A DNA stretch of 64,000 nucleotides, from NCBI GenBank assembly GCA_012934845.2, contig WNNJ02002109.1:1-64000 (forward strand). The letters run 5' to 3'. Below the pieces are notes generated by a model that was not told the origin of the DNA, did no database searches, and saw nothing but the letters and a program-made list of their open reading frames with translations. This stretch comes from Pomphorhynchus laevis. Taxonomy: Eukaryota > Acanthocephala > Palaeacanthocephala > Echinorhynchida > Pomphorhynchidae. Each line of letters starts with the position of its first letter. Position 1 is the first letter of the stretch. Both the position numbers and the translations under genes were made by a program. Below are positions 19,262 through 31,271 of this stretch, in pieces.

Positions 19262-19530
19262 CACAGTATATGGGGGAAACTAAGCATGCACTTAAAGATA
19301 GACTTACAAAAAGGCGATAACACGTCAAAGTTAAGATGAACGCTGACGGTGCCGCTGCACATATTTTAAATGAACGAGAAAATCATCAATTTATATACAA
19401 GATAGTAGAACTCGTAAAGTCTGATCAACTAAGAAAGATGCGCGAACAGCATTTGATCGGGAAATTGTGCAGTGATATTCCACCAAGTGTAAATACTTGT
19501 CAACATGAGTATAGGTGGAATAATCTGTGA
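19262..19530 (+). pseudogene. PLE GIY-YIG C-terminal fragment
   Basis: Starts abruptly with QYMGETKHALKDRLTKRR, the middle of GIY-YIG, then an in-frame stop. The rest of the domain continues from 19336 (64 codons; REQHLIGKL block). It is joined directly to the inverted family A piece. Confidence 0.7.
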
Positions 19531-19975
19531 TATTTATTAGTTTTAAACCATTCCCTTACGAAAGGACACAATATTGAATTCGATGATATCAAAATTCTTG
19601 CAAAAGAATCAAATTATTATAGACGGCTAATTTTTGAGTCTACGCACATCAACGGCAGTGGTGAAAGGATGCATGGAAATAAATTAAATTATAATTTAAA
19701 AATTCCTATCGATACTATGAACTAAGAAAACATCGTCATATTCTTCGGTACTTATGGGATATAAGGCGATTTCTGTTTTGAAAACTTTTAACTTGAAAAG
19801 GGTCACTGTGATTGACCGAAAAGTTGTTACAATTTACTCCAACAAAATATTTTTTCTCGTGTGGATAATTAATAATGCCTAAAAACAGATTACCTGGCAC
19901 ACGAATGTAATTTTAACAGAATAGAAGAAGCAGTATGACAAGTGCTTTATTGACACATTATACAACCTTATCAAT

Positions 19976-21800
19976 TTGGAGAAGAAAATTATCATTTGCA
20001 AAATGTCGATAGAATGTCTTCGTTCATGCCTTAGAGCGAATGTTATCCCAACTTGTGCGAAAATCAAATCGGGAATCGTTGATTTTCACAAATCCAAATT
20101 GCAAAGAAAATTGTGTTTTTCCATAATGAGGTTTGGTATACATCAGTCACGTAAAACAATCAACGCACATCTCCCAAAGTCGAGCAGTATTTGGTGTAAC
20201 TTTGTCCGAAGTATATACAGTGATGATATGAATTGGATCAATGAGTTTGTTAACAAAAAATCGAGGAAACATGAAACTCTTATTAGACAACGCTGTGAAG
20301 CTAAGTTATTCCAATTATCACACTATAACTTACGACAAACCAACCACGATAAGAATTTTATAAACCTACCTTCCAGGATAGGTTTATAAAATTGAGTAAT
20401 CTCCCAAATGAATCGTTTGGGACGGTTATTACATATGAAACTATGTGCAGACGCCAAGCAAAGCTCTTACCTTCAACAATGAGTAAGCCAGAAAGAGCGG
20501 CAATGAAAAATCTCATGAGAGATGAAGACAACAATATGCAAATCAGACAAAGGGCGAGCACTAGCAGTAGTGAACACCAAAGACTATGTAGAGCATGGGA
20601 ACTTATTATTAACGAGTAACAAGTTTGTTAAATTATCAGCTGATCCAACGGCCAAGAGAGAGAAGACTTTCAACCAGTTTTTGATGAAATTGCACAAAGA
20701 AGGCAAGTTCAGTAAGCAACACTATAACGAAGATAGATCTACAGGCGTGTCAGCTGGATACCCATATTTGCTCCCGAAATTGCAAAAACCAACCCTAGCA
20801 TTCCGTCAAATTACTGCATCGTATATGTTTCGAACACACATTGGCAAAAATGACCAGCAAAATATTGAATGTTTGCAAATTTCCTAGTTTCTCGGGAATA
20901 AAGGATGACTCAGAATTCGCTAAGTACATCAAGAGTTTTAACGCTAACACGTGTTTCTTCGCAACAGCGGATGTAAATTCATTATTTACTAACGTCCCTT
21001 TAAGATCTAGTGTGCAAATTGCTGCGAAAGTTTTATCCGACAAATGTGATAATCCGATACTAAATATTTCTGAGTGGACAGAGCTATTGATGTGGTGTAC
21101 TGAAAAGTCAGCGTTTCTTTTTGAGAAGGACGTATTTGATCAAATCGACGTAGTTGCAATGGGCTCTTTGCTTGGACCTACTTTAGCAACCATTTATATG
21201 GATGAAGAAGGATATATAAGAAAGACATATATCATAGACTGCCAGACCTATGCGCATATTGGCGCTATGTAGATGATGTGTTTATGGTTTTCAATACGCG
21301 TCCAAATACAGTATCACTCCGAAACGTGCTTAATGAAAAAGATCCGGCCATTCAATGGAAGGTACAGCTTGAAGATAGTAAACAATCGATCACATTTCTC
21401 GATGTGCTAGTTAGACGTGGTAATACCATCACAACAGAGGTATATCGTAAACCTAATATTACGTGGAATCCTCCCCTCTGGTCTACTCATATACCAAACA
21501 AATATAAGATATCCGCAGCATCTTCATTGTTGCTAAGGTTTTTGCAAATTTGCCCAGGGAAATGTGCCCGATTGATTGAAAGTTCGATTAAGTCGAAACT
21601 TAAAAATCGTGGCTTTCACAAATAGGCCATCCACCCAGGCATATCAAAAGTTGAGGAGTATATTTTTTGCATCGATACATGACAAAAAAGACGAATCGAA
21701 AACTAAAATATATTTGCGATCGTCTTTCGCTGACAACCGTAGCCTACACCAACTTGAAGATGGCCTTAGACGACAGACGTCATCACGTTCTACAGTTTAA
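19976..21800 (+). pseudogene. PLE lineage 2 polyprotein: N-terminus and RT
   Basis: Frames in order: 19976-20389 (N-terminal), 20392-20619 and 20522-20887 (SDKGRALAVVNTKDYVEH; YLLPKLQKP), 20841-21272 (FFATADVNSLFTNVPL motif A; MGSLLGPTLATIYM motif B), 21245-21625 (YWRYVDDVFMVF motif C; ITFLDVLVRR). At least four frame changes. The RT aspartates remain, so decay is by indels rather than active-site loss. Confidence 0.8.
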
Positions 21801-21854
21801 TGTGCATCTAGCATGTGTCTAGCATCCATGTTCAAACAGAGACCCTAATTTCAG

Positions 21855-22140
21855 CAAAAGATATATCTCGTATATGAGATAAAATGTGAAGATTGTGATG
21901 CTACATACTTGGGTTAGACTAAACGACTTAAAATTAAGGAACATGGTAATGCTCTAAGGAAAGGGGACACGTCATTTGCCGTTTTAAACTATTCCGTCAT
22001 TAAAGGACAATATTGAATTCGATGATATCAAGATTCTTGCAAAATAATCAAATTATTATAGACTGTTAATTTTTGAGTCTATGCACATCAACGGCAGTGG
22101 TGCAAGGATGTATGAAAATAAATCAAATTATAATTTAAAA
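21855..22140 (+). pseudogene. PLE lineage 2 GIY-YIG nuclease, broken
   Basis: The GIY start (YLVYEIKCEDCDATYLG) is followed by a stop, then KRLKIKEHGNALRKGD, a frame change, and FDDIKILAK to the end of the domain. It overlaps the right terminal repeat. Confidence 0.65.
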
Positions 22141-22282
22141 GTTCCTATCGATACTATGGACTAAGAAAAAATCGTCATATTCTTCCGCACTTATGGGATA
22201 TAAGGCGATTTCTGTTTTGAAAACTTTTAACTTGAAAAAGGTCACTGTGATTGACCGAAAGGTTGTTACAATGTACTCCAAA

Positions 22283-22935
22283 CGCAATTGTAAACGACAC
22301 AATACAGTCTTGTGCACACTTCCATCAACAGAGATGGAACAGGACACACTTCTTTCAATAGAGTAAAAAAAGTGCGGAAGACCACGTTGTTTTTGTTGTC
22401 GGGAGATTAAGGAAGGCAAAGTATTTCACAGTACGATAACTAAGTAACGTTACTTAGTAACGTTCCACAGTAACGTTACTGCGGAACGTTACTGCGTTCC
22501 GCAGTAACGGCAGTTTAGGAAACATTGCAATTCACAAAATATGCACAAGACTAAGAAATAAGTGCCCCCCGTGGGAAACCGAAATGTAAGCGTTGCAATG
22601 AAATGACGCTAGCCCATCCGTTAAAAAGTGCCATGACAGGTAAAACATACAACGTTAAGGGGGGTGTAAAAGTAAACCGTTGGTATATTGCTCTAGGGAC
22701 ACAGAATGTCTTATGGCCAACGTTGGTCAAAACAGTTGTGAGAAGCATATTCGAGCCATTACTCGGAAATCCGACATTTTACATAAACACGACAAAAACG
22801 ATGAATCAGTGAGACAATATGTCGATTATCCCGAGCACAGCATGGAAAACATCACAATGAAAGCAGATATTTACGACGACAATAAATGAAAAAATGAACT
22901 ACATTGGATCGGCCAGATAATGAAAAACAACTAGC
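22283..22935 (+). pseudogene. Highly decayed PLE GIY-YIG fragment
   Basis: Scattered segments resemble a PLE C-terminus (a CCFC-type cysteine patch near 22390; DYPEHSMENITMKADI near 22820; LHWIGQIMKNN near 22905). Interrupted by a palindrome cluster and many stops. Confidence 0.55.
22440..22510. repeat. Cluster of nested palindromes with an AACGTT core
   Basis: Contains CTAAGTAACGTTACTTAG (18-bp perfect palindrome, 22440-22457), CAGTAACGTTACTG (22468-22481) and GCGGAACG/CGTTCCGC arms. Three overlapping fold-backs of the same core lie within 70 bp in otherwise ordinary PLE remnant sequence. Confidence 0.8.
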
Positions 22936-22959
22936 ACAATACGGTACACATCTACCATC

Positions 22960-23715
22960 TGACTTAAATCGAACATATACTGTTTCGTCGCTGAAATATC
23001 TTCCAGAAATTTAACATGCCACATTTTACATATAATAATGCTCCGCACAAATGTGACGAAGTTTTTTGAGAAAGCGAAACACATTTTAATAAATATAGGG
23101 CGTTTGTTATTTTATTTTGGCGGTTTAAAAAGCGGTATATATAGTGCGTGTCAGACTTAGAAATGCTTGGTTTGCATTCATGGCTTGGATTAACTTCGTG
23201 TACTAGTCCCATACTTTTCCGCTTATTTCACTTTTTGCTTCTAATTTAATCTTCCCATCTTTTATATTTGATGACGTAGTTTTGATCCTCGTGTAAAGCA
23301 TCTTGCATCATCATACTTTATACACTCTTTCTGAGCTATGTTAAAATTAAGTTCCAAATTCAGTGCTTCTTTAACATCACTTGATATTTAATTTTCGGTT
23401 CTTTCGTGATTTGTATGTTTTTTCATTGTCTACGTGAATTGTGAATTCATTGTTTATTGGTGGAAACGGGCTTGATACACGACTGATATTTATTTCAGTT
23501 GGGCAAATAAATCTTCTATTCGGATGCTATTAATGACATCCGATTTCTATAACACACGTTGCTTAACTAATCTACTTGCCTTTTTAGCTTTGCATCGAGG
23601 TGATCGTTCATATACACTTTGATCTCGACAATGCAGAATATTGTAGATATGGCCATACAGCTTTCTAAATATTTTACAGAGATTGATACTTGCATCTTTC
23701 GAAACTATATCATTC
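22960..23715 (-). pseudogene. Decayed PLE N-terminal region (minus strand)
   Basis: Minus-strand frames between 23715 and 23260 show pieces like INSIRIEDLFAQLK and a Lys/Asn-rich helix, resembling PLE N-terminal regions here, but with many stops. Nothing firm between 22960 and 23260. Confidence 0.35.
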
Positions 23716-23876
23716 ACCCTTGATGTTATTAGTAATAATAATAGATTTTATTAATAATAAATAACATGCAGGATAAATAAATAGAATAAATACAATGATA
23801 CAGTTACAGTCTAAATCTTCTTCATAGATAATTGACACTCTTCAAATGCAAGCCCGTTTTCTTCATAATTATAGCC

Positions 23877-25069
23877 TCAAGTCCATGGGGATCTGAGCCC
23901 CCAACCAATCCAACACGCCGCCTTGCGACTGAACCACCCGGGGTCTTTCACCCCCCGAAGAGTCCAGTCGGTGCGGACTATGCTGGGTAAACGCGAGACG
24001 AGGAGCTTGAGAAACCTTAGTCTTTGTTCTGGGGGACGTCCTCTTGAAAAGAAAACTAATCCCGAGATAGCCCAAGTACCCCAGAGGCGCACTTGGGATT
24101 TCTCTTTCAATGACAGATGTTGGGCCCGTTTCAGGGCCCATCTAGCTCTCTTCAGGATACGTTTTAGTCTATCCAGGTCAGCTTTCGCTGACCAGCTCAC
24201 CGTAATGGTGAATCCCAGGTATTTTACTCGATTTGTGAAGGTAGGGAGTGGTTGATTAGTCAGGATGGAAGATAGAGCTGAGAGTGCTAATCTCTTGAGT
24301 TTTTTCTTTGTCACAGGGGCGCCATTAAAGACAACCACCTGCGATTTGGAGGAGTTTAAAACAAGATTGGAAATGGGCAGCTGATCTTTTAATCTTGTAA
24401 AGAAATGGCTGATGTCAGAGACTACATCTTTGCACCTGCGTCCAGAGAACAGGGCTGTGGTATCATCAGCATATACCACAATATGTTGATCGCGTTTGAA
24501 TTTTTTGTATAGTTCAATGGAGGCAGCAAGATACAAGATTGGAGAAAGTGGGGAGCCTTGAGGCACACCCGTAATAGGATAGAACTGACGTGCATCAGGG
24601 TCGTCTTCATAGAAGAATCGCTTGGAGTACAGCAATATTTCCACCCTGTTAACAATTCTCGCAGGGAACCCGAGGGACTGAGAGAAGTGATAACAAAAGG
24701 AATGGAAATGCGGTCAAATGCAGCCGAAAAATCAAGAAAGACAGCAACAGCAAGCTGATGACTGTTATCCTGACAAAACTGTTGCACTTCACCTATTGCT
24801 GAATGGACCGAGCGATCTTTTACGTACCCATGAAAACCTGGTGGGATTAAATTTCGCCTATTTAGATGGTCGCGGATTTTACGCGCAAGCGCTTTTTCGT
24901 AAATGGAGATGAGGGAGTTTTGAATTGAAATAGGCCGCAGATCTTTGGGACATGTAATCGACTTCTTTTTAGGTAAAAATACTCGACGGCTAATATTTAT
25001 GTTAGCAATGTCGGAAGGGGAGGCTAATAGCATTGTTATGGCGACTTCTTTTCTTTGACTGTCTGTCAA
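23877..25069 (-). pseudogene. I/Jockey-like ORF2, reverse transcriptase
   Basis: Two overlapping frames, 25069-24422 and 24644-23877. The first has PKDLRPISIQNSLISIYEKAL (N-terminal block, shown in part) and VFLDFSAAFDRISIPFV (motif A); the second has GVPQGSPLSPILYLAASIEL (motif B), VVYADDTTALF (motif C) and LGFTITVSW. A frameshift near 24620 separates motifs A and B. Another near 25135 separates it from the endonuclease. Confidence 0.8.
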
Positions 25070-25129
25070 AAGCTGACAGACACGAGTGGAGAGTGGCGCA
25101 TGGGTTCTGGAGGTGCCCGGGAGTGGCCC

Positions 25130-26338
25130 CTATGAGTTAAGGATATCTGTAACAGATAAGTCCCTACTCCTGAAGTCACACCAAGGCGGGATTGGTTGGG
25201 GTGAATGAGTGGCTCCATAATTGTGAAGGGATAGTGCCTCCTCCAAAACTTTATCAAGGCCTATTCTACCAATCCAACCTAATGCTCTATCCTTCCAACA
25301 GACAAACTTCTCCTTCTTGAGTATCTTCCAGAAGGAAGACTGAGAAGGGCTAAGGCGAGAAATGCTTGCCTTATCCCTACTCAACTGGAACCTATATCTA
25401 GTTCTCCAGTATTCATTCGAGAGGGCTTGTCTGGCGGAAACAGAGAGAGTAGGAAGATGCAGCATTTTAGCTAGGACCTTGAGTTTTGTTGGAGTGGGAT
25501 TGTATATGCGACCTTTATAGGTAGTCGATAGTATCGCGGTAGCTTGCGAAGAGAGGTAAGTATTAAATTTGGTCAAACTCTCATTCCCAATTCGGGGGAA
25601 TAGTTGGATAGCTGCCTGAAAGAAGGCCACCCTGACGGGATCAAAGTGGAACCTTCTCCTCAGCAACGTATCTTCCTCTAAACGCCAACGAATTAGGTCA
25701 TGAGAGGTGGTCTGTTGTTGGCGCGACTGCTCAGTACAGAAGGGTTTTAACAACCACTTCTTATGAAGCAGTAATATGTCGAGGAGTGAATTAGTTGTTG
25801 AGCAATGAAAGGTGGGGGATGGTGGTTTGTGAATAAGATATTCGTTCCTGGCTCTGCGGTTTGCTGCATTAATCCAACGACCAGTTCTGTCGTTGAAATC
25901 ACCAAGTAACATGTCATAGCCGCTACCCAATAAACGATCCAGGAGGTCACGGTTCTTGTGAATTTCTCCTGGCCGTATATAAATATTGGCTATGCTGATA
26001 CATTTACCGTTCTTACGAAGTGATATAGCTAGACAAGATAGGGCAGGACAAGAATAGTTAAGAAGGAGGGAAGATCTTAAGGAGCATTTAACTAAGGTTA
26101 AAAGACCTTGAGATGAAGAGGAGTGAGGAGGCGTTATATACGGAGTGAAGTGGGTGTATATATGCTGAGGGATAAATCGAGTAATATCCTGGGGGATACG
26201 GATAGACCGCGTCTCCTGAAGGACTATAACGTCTGCATCTCTACCAGATAAAAGTCTAAGGGCAGAAGCACCTCCCGAATTCCACTGAAGAATATTCAGT
26301 GAAAAAGGCTCAGGCTTACTCACCATTGTGTTAGACAA
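25130..26338 (-). CDS. I/Jockey-like ORF2, endonuclease part (402 codons)
   Basis: An apurinic-type endonuclease: NILQWNSGGA at residues about 14-23, VIVLQET (catalytic Glu), LLGDFNDRTG (Asp-Asn), and TTSHDLIRW at the Ser-Asp-His position, here Ser-His-Asp. The swap at the last motif may be family-specific or a mutation. The linker toward RT follows to SVTDILNS, where a shift introduces a stop; the plus-strand copy reads on as DILSSWG. Start ATG at 26338 is plausible, about 20 bases after the ORF1 stop. Confidence 0.8.
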   Translation of the reverse strand: MSNTMVSKPEPFSLNILQWNSGGASALRLLSGRDADVIVLQETRSIRIPQDITRFIPQHIYTHFTPYITPPHSSSSQGLLTLVKCSLRSSLLLNYSCPALSCLAISLRKNGKCISIANIYIRPGEIHKNRDLLDRLLGSGYDMLLGDFNDRTGRWINAANRRARNEYLIHKPPSPTFHCSTTNSLLDILLLHKKWLLKPFCTEQSRQQQTTSHDLIRWRLEEDTLLRRRFHFDPVRVAFFQAAIQLFPRIGNESLTKFNTYLSSQATAILSTTYKGRIYNPTPTKLKVLAKMLHLPTLSVSARQALSNEYWRTRYRFQLSRDKASISRLSPSQSSFWKILKKEKFVCWKDRALGWIGRIGLDKVLEEALSLHNYGATHSPQPIPPWCDFRSRDLSVTDILNS

Positions 26339-26358
26339 GTTGGACGGGGGAAGTCAAC

Positions 26359-27618
26359 CTAGACAGAGCTAGGTGCGGGAAGGTCGCCCCTCCCGCCACT
26401 AGCCCCATCCAGAATCGTAACCCCCAGGACAGTATCTTCATTTCCCTTTGAGGCGCCTTTCTCTTTTATCAGCTTGCCAACCTTGAGGGGTGGAACCAAT
26501 CTTGCTGATCCACCCCTTTTCTTTGATTTCGGACAATCTTTCTCCGGTTGCAACGGAACTGAGGGAGAACTTAGGAACGCCCCAAGGAGGGGTGCTAGCC
26601 ACTGCTGTATTTGAGAGAATGTATTCTTCCTGTTGTTGTCCAGCAAGTGCAAAATATCCATGTTGGACATTCTTTCCGATGGCTGCGCGGCAACAGCAGC
26701 AAAACTTCTTCCAGTTGGGGGAGCCGGGACTGCATATTTCATTCTGTATTCTCTGAAAATACGACAACGACGTGACCACGCGGGGTGGTCCCCACCACAG
26801 TTAGTACAGACTGGGGGAGCTACGCACCTCTCCCCCTTTTGGCAAAGCGATACAGGATGATTTGCCGCATACTCCGCACGATTTCTCCCGCGTACAGGAG
26901 GAGGCCCAGTGCCCCCAGCAGTGGCAGGAGTTACAATGAGGAAATGTGAAGCAATCTTGATTAACCAAATTGAATCTGAGATTATACCCCATAAAGGGGT
27001 TGACTGCATTCCGTGACAAAATATCAGCGTTGTTTAAGTCCGTACCGCAGAACGCAACAGGTAAGGATTCCCCTGTTTTAGATTTCAATCCGCGGACAGA
27101 ACTCAACTTGAACGTGTCCCGTAAGAGAACCAGATCTTCCTCCTCCAAATAAGGAGGGTAATTAGAAATCTTAACAGTTGCCTGTAGGGGCTTTAGCGTT
27201 AGAGATCCCAGATGGGACAGATTATTATTGAAAAATGACTCATAAGCATCCATTAGTTCATGTGACGAAAATGAGACTTTTAGTTGATTAACGAATGATC
27301 GGACCGAATTGAATACTACTCTTCCAGAGTAGTTCTGGACAAAGTTACGTAAAAAAACAGTGAAAAGCTTATGCTTTTCAATTGGCATAACTGAATTAAT
27401 GATTGCTAAATTTTTTGGTTTCGGTATCGGGGGAGCTCCCCCGAGTCAGTAACATAGTTCTTATTAAATTGACTAACCTGCAAGTCCGAAGGGAAAGATG
27501 TAGGAGAAGGTACTTTACCTTTACCATTTGTAATTCCAGCGGAATCGTTGATTACAGGCACATTTCCATAGGAGCTTTGATGCTCCGACCCGAAATAAGC
27601 GTTTTCACTTGTGCACAT
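26359..27618 (-). pseudogene. I/Jockey-like ORF1 (gag-like, zinc knuckles), frameshifted
   Basis: Three frames in order: 27618-27406 (N-terminal, low complexity), 27388-26801 (core with SLTLKPLQATVKISNYPPY, then a first knuckle CNSCHCWGHWASSC), and 27009-26359 (second knuckle CTNCGGDHPAWSRRC and a Lys/Gly-rich tail). These CCHC knuckles bind element RNA in gag-like ORF1 proteins of the Jockey/I group. Confidence 0.75.
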
Positions 27619-27639
27619 TTTTTCGACTTCGGATATAAA

Positions 27640-28611
27640 TATGATTTTAGTGCGCTCTATACAAATTTAGTTGATATGGCTAAAGTGCATTGATGTTATT
27701 AGTATATGAACGGCATCTGAATAGATTTACTCACTTAACTAAAACAAATAAGAGTCGTATATTAAGCCAATTTCCACCAGGTGACATTTGGTATACTACA
27801 CTATACAAAAAGACAGTCGAAAAACATGTACTTAAATCATAACAGCAAGCATATCAATACCGTTAAAAGATCAATCGTATTTAATGAGTCCCTGCGTATA
27901 AGAAGGATATGTAGTATAAATGAGGATTTTAAATCAAATCTTAGGTTGTTAAGGAAACATTTAATTGCTAGAGGCTATTGTAGTAATCAAATATATATAA
28001 ACAACTTAATAAGATTAGAAGACAATGAAGGAAGTTTTGGCTTATTACAAAAAAAGTGGTTACGTTTCCATACCATCCAACATTAAGAAATTTGAATTGT
28101 GAATTGTATCAGCTTATAAATCAGTATGTAAACTAAAGAATCTTAAAGGCAACGAGCCAAAAGTATATTTCCGGTATAATGACACAATCTGCAGCCATCT
28201 TGTGAGATCAAAGATAGGAAAAACTAGATATATTGCAATAGTTGGAAAATGCATGGATGCAAACGACCACGTTGCAAAACTTGCAGTGTTCTCCAACAAG
28301 AGTATAATTTTAACAGTACATACACTAAGTCGCAATACAAAATAAAAAATGAAAATAATTGTAAAACACCAAATGTTGTACACTTAGGAGAATGCGGTTT
28401 ATGTCGCTATCAATATATAGACAAAACAAGAAGATGCCTAAGCCTTAGACTTAATAACTGGAGATCAGATAATAAAGCAAAATTGAAACCGACAGACAAC
28501 TCTGATACACGAGTGAACCACATTGTTGAAATGCACAATGGTAACGACATAATAAAATACACCATTATTGGTAGTGGCTATAAAAGCGCAGAAATGAAAA
28601 AATTGAAGTGA
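27640..28611 (+). pseudogene. PLE remnant: RT thumb and GIY-YIG
   Basis: 27640-28086 covers the RT C-terminus (PPGDIWYTTLYKK; YLNHNSKHINTVKRSIVFNE; RRICS), interrupted by stops. 28249-28611 (120 codons) gives the linker CKRPRCKTC and GIY-YIG (VVHLGECGLC, QYIDKTRRC, RLNNWRSD). The palm domain is missing. A degenerate 3' hammerhead-like motif (GCC/GGC stem, GAAAC) is at 28768-28800. Confidence 0.75.
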
Positions 28612-28879
28612 TTTTTGATCCATACAGTGAGTATGAATAAAAGTGAGTATAAAAACACATACTATCAGAGGCGCGAGAATGGCTAAAGACAAATAGCAAA
28701 ATTCTTCTCGACTGTAAAACTATGACCTTATGATTGCGGATATGGTAGTTAAGAAATTGTTTTGAAAAATTGCTTTGAAACAGCCTATAGGCGAAACTAG
28801 TACGAATTTATTGTTGTTTTTTCTTAATTACCAGTTTATTTGCCGGCCGTAGAACAAGCTACGGCTTGTGCTAGATAAA

Positions 28880-30395
28880 GATTACAGCTGAGCAGGGATA
28901 TGGCGAGAATTGCTCACCTTAAACCTTCTCAGTCTTCCCTTTGGAAGCTATTCAAGAAAGAGCAGTTTGTCTGCTGGAAGGATAGGGCTGAGTTGGATTG
29001 TGAGCATTGGCCTTTACATAGTTCTGGAAGAGTCACTATCCCTACATAATTATGGAGCCACTGAATCACACCAACCAATCCCGCCTTGGTGTGACTTCAG
29101 ATATAGGGACTTATCTGTTACAGATATCCTTAGCTCCTGGGGGCCACTCCCGGGTACCTCCAAATTCATCGCTCCACTATCTTCTCGAATCTGTCAGCTT
29201 TTGACTCCCGATCAAAGAAGAGAAGTAATCGTCACAATGCTTTTAGCCTCACCATCTCATGTAGTACATCAATATTAGTCGTAGAATTTTTTACACAAGC
29301 GTAGTCCGATCTCATGTTCTTAATCTTAAGACCTGCGGCCCATATCGATTCAAAAATCCCTCATCTGCATCTACGATAAAGCACTTGCGCATAGAATCCC
29401 CGACCATTTAAGTAGGCGTAACTTGATCCCACCGAGTTTTCATGGGTTTATCAAAGGGCGCTTGTCCATTCAGCAATAGGTGAAGTGCATCAGTTTTGTC
29501 GGGATAACAGTCATCAACCCGCTGTGGCTGTTTTTCTCGACTTTTCTGCTGCATTTGACCGCATCTAAATTCCCTTATATCCTCTCTCAGATCTATCGGG
29601 TTGTCTGCGAGAATTGTTAACAGAATGGAGATATTGTTGTAGACCAAGCGGTTGTACTATGAAGACGACCCTAATGCGCATCAGTTCTACCCTATTACGG
29701 GTGTACCCCAAAGCTCCCTACTTTCTCCTATCTTACATCTTGCTGTCTCCATTGTACTATTCAAGAATTTTAAACGTGATCAACATCTAGTGGTATACGC
29801 TGATGATACCACGGCCCTGTTATCTGGACGCAGGTGCAAAGATGTCGCCTCGGACATCAGCCGTTTCTTTTTAAGATTAACAGACCAGCTGACCCCATCC
29901 AATCTTATTTTAAATTCATCCAAATCGCAGGTAGTTGTCTTTCATGGCACCCCTGCGACAAAGAAAAAATTAAAGAGACTAGCACTCTCAGCTCTATCTT
30001 CTATTTTGACTAATCAATCACTCCTTACCTTCACAAGTCGAGTAAGATACCTGGGGTTCACCATTACGGTGAACTGGTAGGCGACAGCTTACCTGGATAG
30101 ACTCAAACTAATCCTCAAGAGAGCTAGGTTGGCCTTAAACTGGCTCAGCATCTGGTATTGAATGGGAAAACCCGAGTGCGCCTCTGGAGTACTTGGGCTA
30201 TCTCAAGATTAGTCTTCTTTTGAAGATGACGTCTCCCAGAGCGAAGACTAAGGTTTCTCAAGTTCTTCATCTTGCAATTACCAAGCATAGTCCGCCTCGA
30301 TTGAATTCCTCGGGGGTAAATACCCCAAGTGGTTCAGTAGGAGAGCGGAGTGTTTGATTGGCTGGAGGGCTCAGATCCCACTGATCTGAGGCCGT
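28880..30395 (+). pseudogene. I/Jockey-like element, 5'-truncated plus-strand copy
   Basis: Same family as the minus-strand element at 23725-27618, in opposite orientation. 28910-29278 covers the linker between endonuclease and RT (HNYGATESHQPIPPWCDF), a decayed palm section follows, and 29652-30080 has GVPQSSLLSPILHLAV, VVYADDTTALL and LGFTITVNW. Stops occur in the RT N-terminal part. The 3' tail with TATT repeats runs to about 30610. Confidence 0.8.
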
Positions 30396-30599
30396 AACAT
30401 AGAAGACAAAAACGGCGAATTTACGATTGATTTAATTCTATTAATTTTGTTTATGCTTCCTTACCTAATTTTTTTAGTAGTTATATAGTTGTTTAATAAA
30501 ATCTTTATTATGATGATATATTTTGACATAAGCGTACAGCTTGTACGCATTTGCCACATTAAAAAAATTTGTATTATTTGTATTATTATAACCCTAATT

Positions 30600-31270
30600 A
30601 CAAGAATCATTGCAAATTTACGACTATCCTGATCAATATCCCGACTGAACTTTTGTGAAACAGCTTTTTTGCACTGCTTATTGCAAATTTACGACTATCA
30701 TTCTCAAGATCCCTCACTTTGATAGCTGTCGTTCATAACGAAGCGTCCTGTCTATTTAAAGTGTGACTACTTCCCTACAGTGATACTTTCAAAGTAACAG
30801 ATAATGGAGAGAGGAAAAAGCCTCCTCCTCTCGAACAGTCTAAAGGTGAGTTTTTTGTGATTCTAATAAAATATTACACCCTATCAAAAGAGAAAATTTT
30901 TTGATCAAAATTATTTTCTCAAATGCTGAAAGTAAAGAAAAATGGTTACAAAATCATAGGTGCTAAAAATATAAAAGGAATACGATTTTATTAGAGTTTG
31001 TCAAGAACAATGGCTTTTTCTCTAAGATAGCATTTGTTAACGAATTATTAAAAAAATGAATACTTAAAATTAGTTCTCAACGATGAACATTGTACCATTA
31101 ATGACGTCTCACTTCCACTATCGAGTATGCTAACGAGCATTCGAATTACGTCCATGTAGAAGAGATAAAGGATCTATGTGAGAAATTCGGTGTTCATTTC
31201 GTACAACGTTGCAGGTATAAGGGCTTTGATGACAAGTCGATAATTATCAGAGGCGAAAGCTCAAGATTAC
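30600..31270. other. Interval with a 70-bp direct repeat, no firm gene
   Basis: A segment containing GCAAATTTACGACTATC occurs twice, near 30613 and 30683. After about 30800 a possible ORF1 start (ATGGAGAGAGGAAAAAGCC) opens a short frame leading toward the zinc-knuckle remnant at 31272; several stops intervene. Confidence 0.5.
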
Positions 31271-31271
31271 A

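Larger units (their letters stand above)
19571..22280 (+). mobile_element. PLE of a second lineage with direct terminal repeats
   Basis: 19571-19850 and 22009-22280 are direct repeats of about 275 bp with few differences, 2.4 kb apart. Each holds the C-terminal end of a GIY-YIG reading frame (FDDIKILAK, FESTHI or FESMHI) and a hammerhead-like 3' motif (stem GGTCA/TGACC followed by GAAAA or GAAAG). A body with N-terminus, RT and GIY-YIG lies between. This is the tandem or pseudo-LTR arrangement typical of PLEs. The protein differs clearly from the other PLEs here and groups by motif with 35465-36345 and 60960-62627. Confidence 0.75.
23725..27618 (-). mobile_element. I/Jockey-like non-LTR retrotransposon
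   Basis: Minus strand: ORF1 with gag-like zinc knuckles (27618-26359), ORF2 endonuclease (26338-25130), RT (25069-23877), 3' UTR ending in an AT microsatellite near 23725-23800. Four or so frameshifts. A second 5'-truncated copy on the plus strand at 28880-30395 gives the undisturbed reading at some breaks. Confidence 0.85.

Noticed and set aside
24558..24912. Plus-strand frames opposite the I/Jockey-like RT
   Set aside because: Antisense shadows of motif-bearing minus-strand frames.
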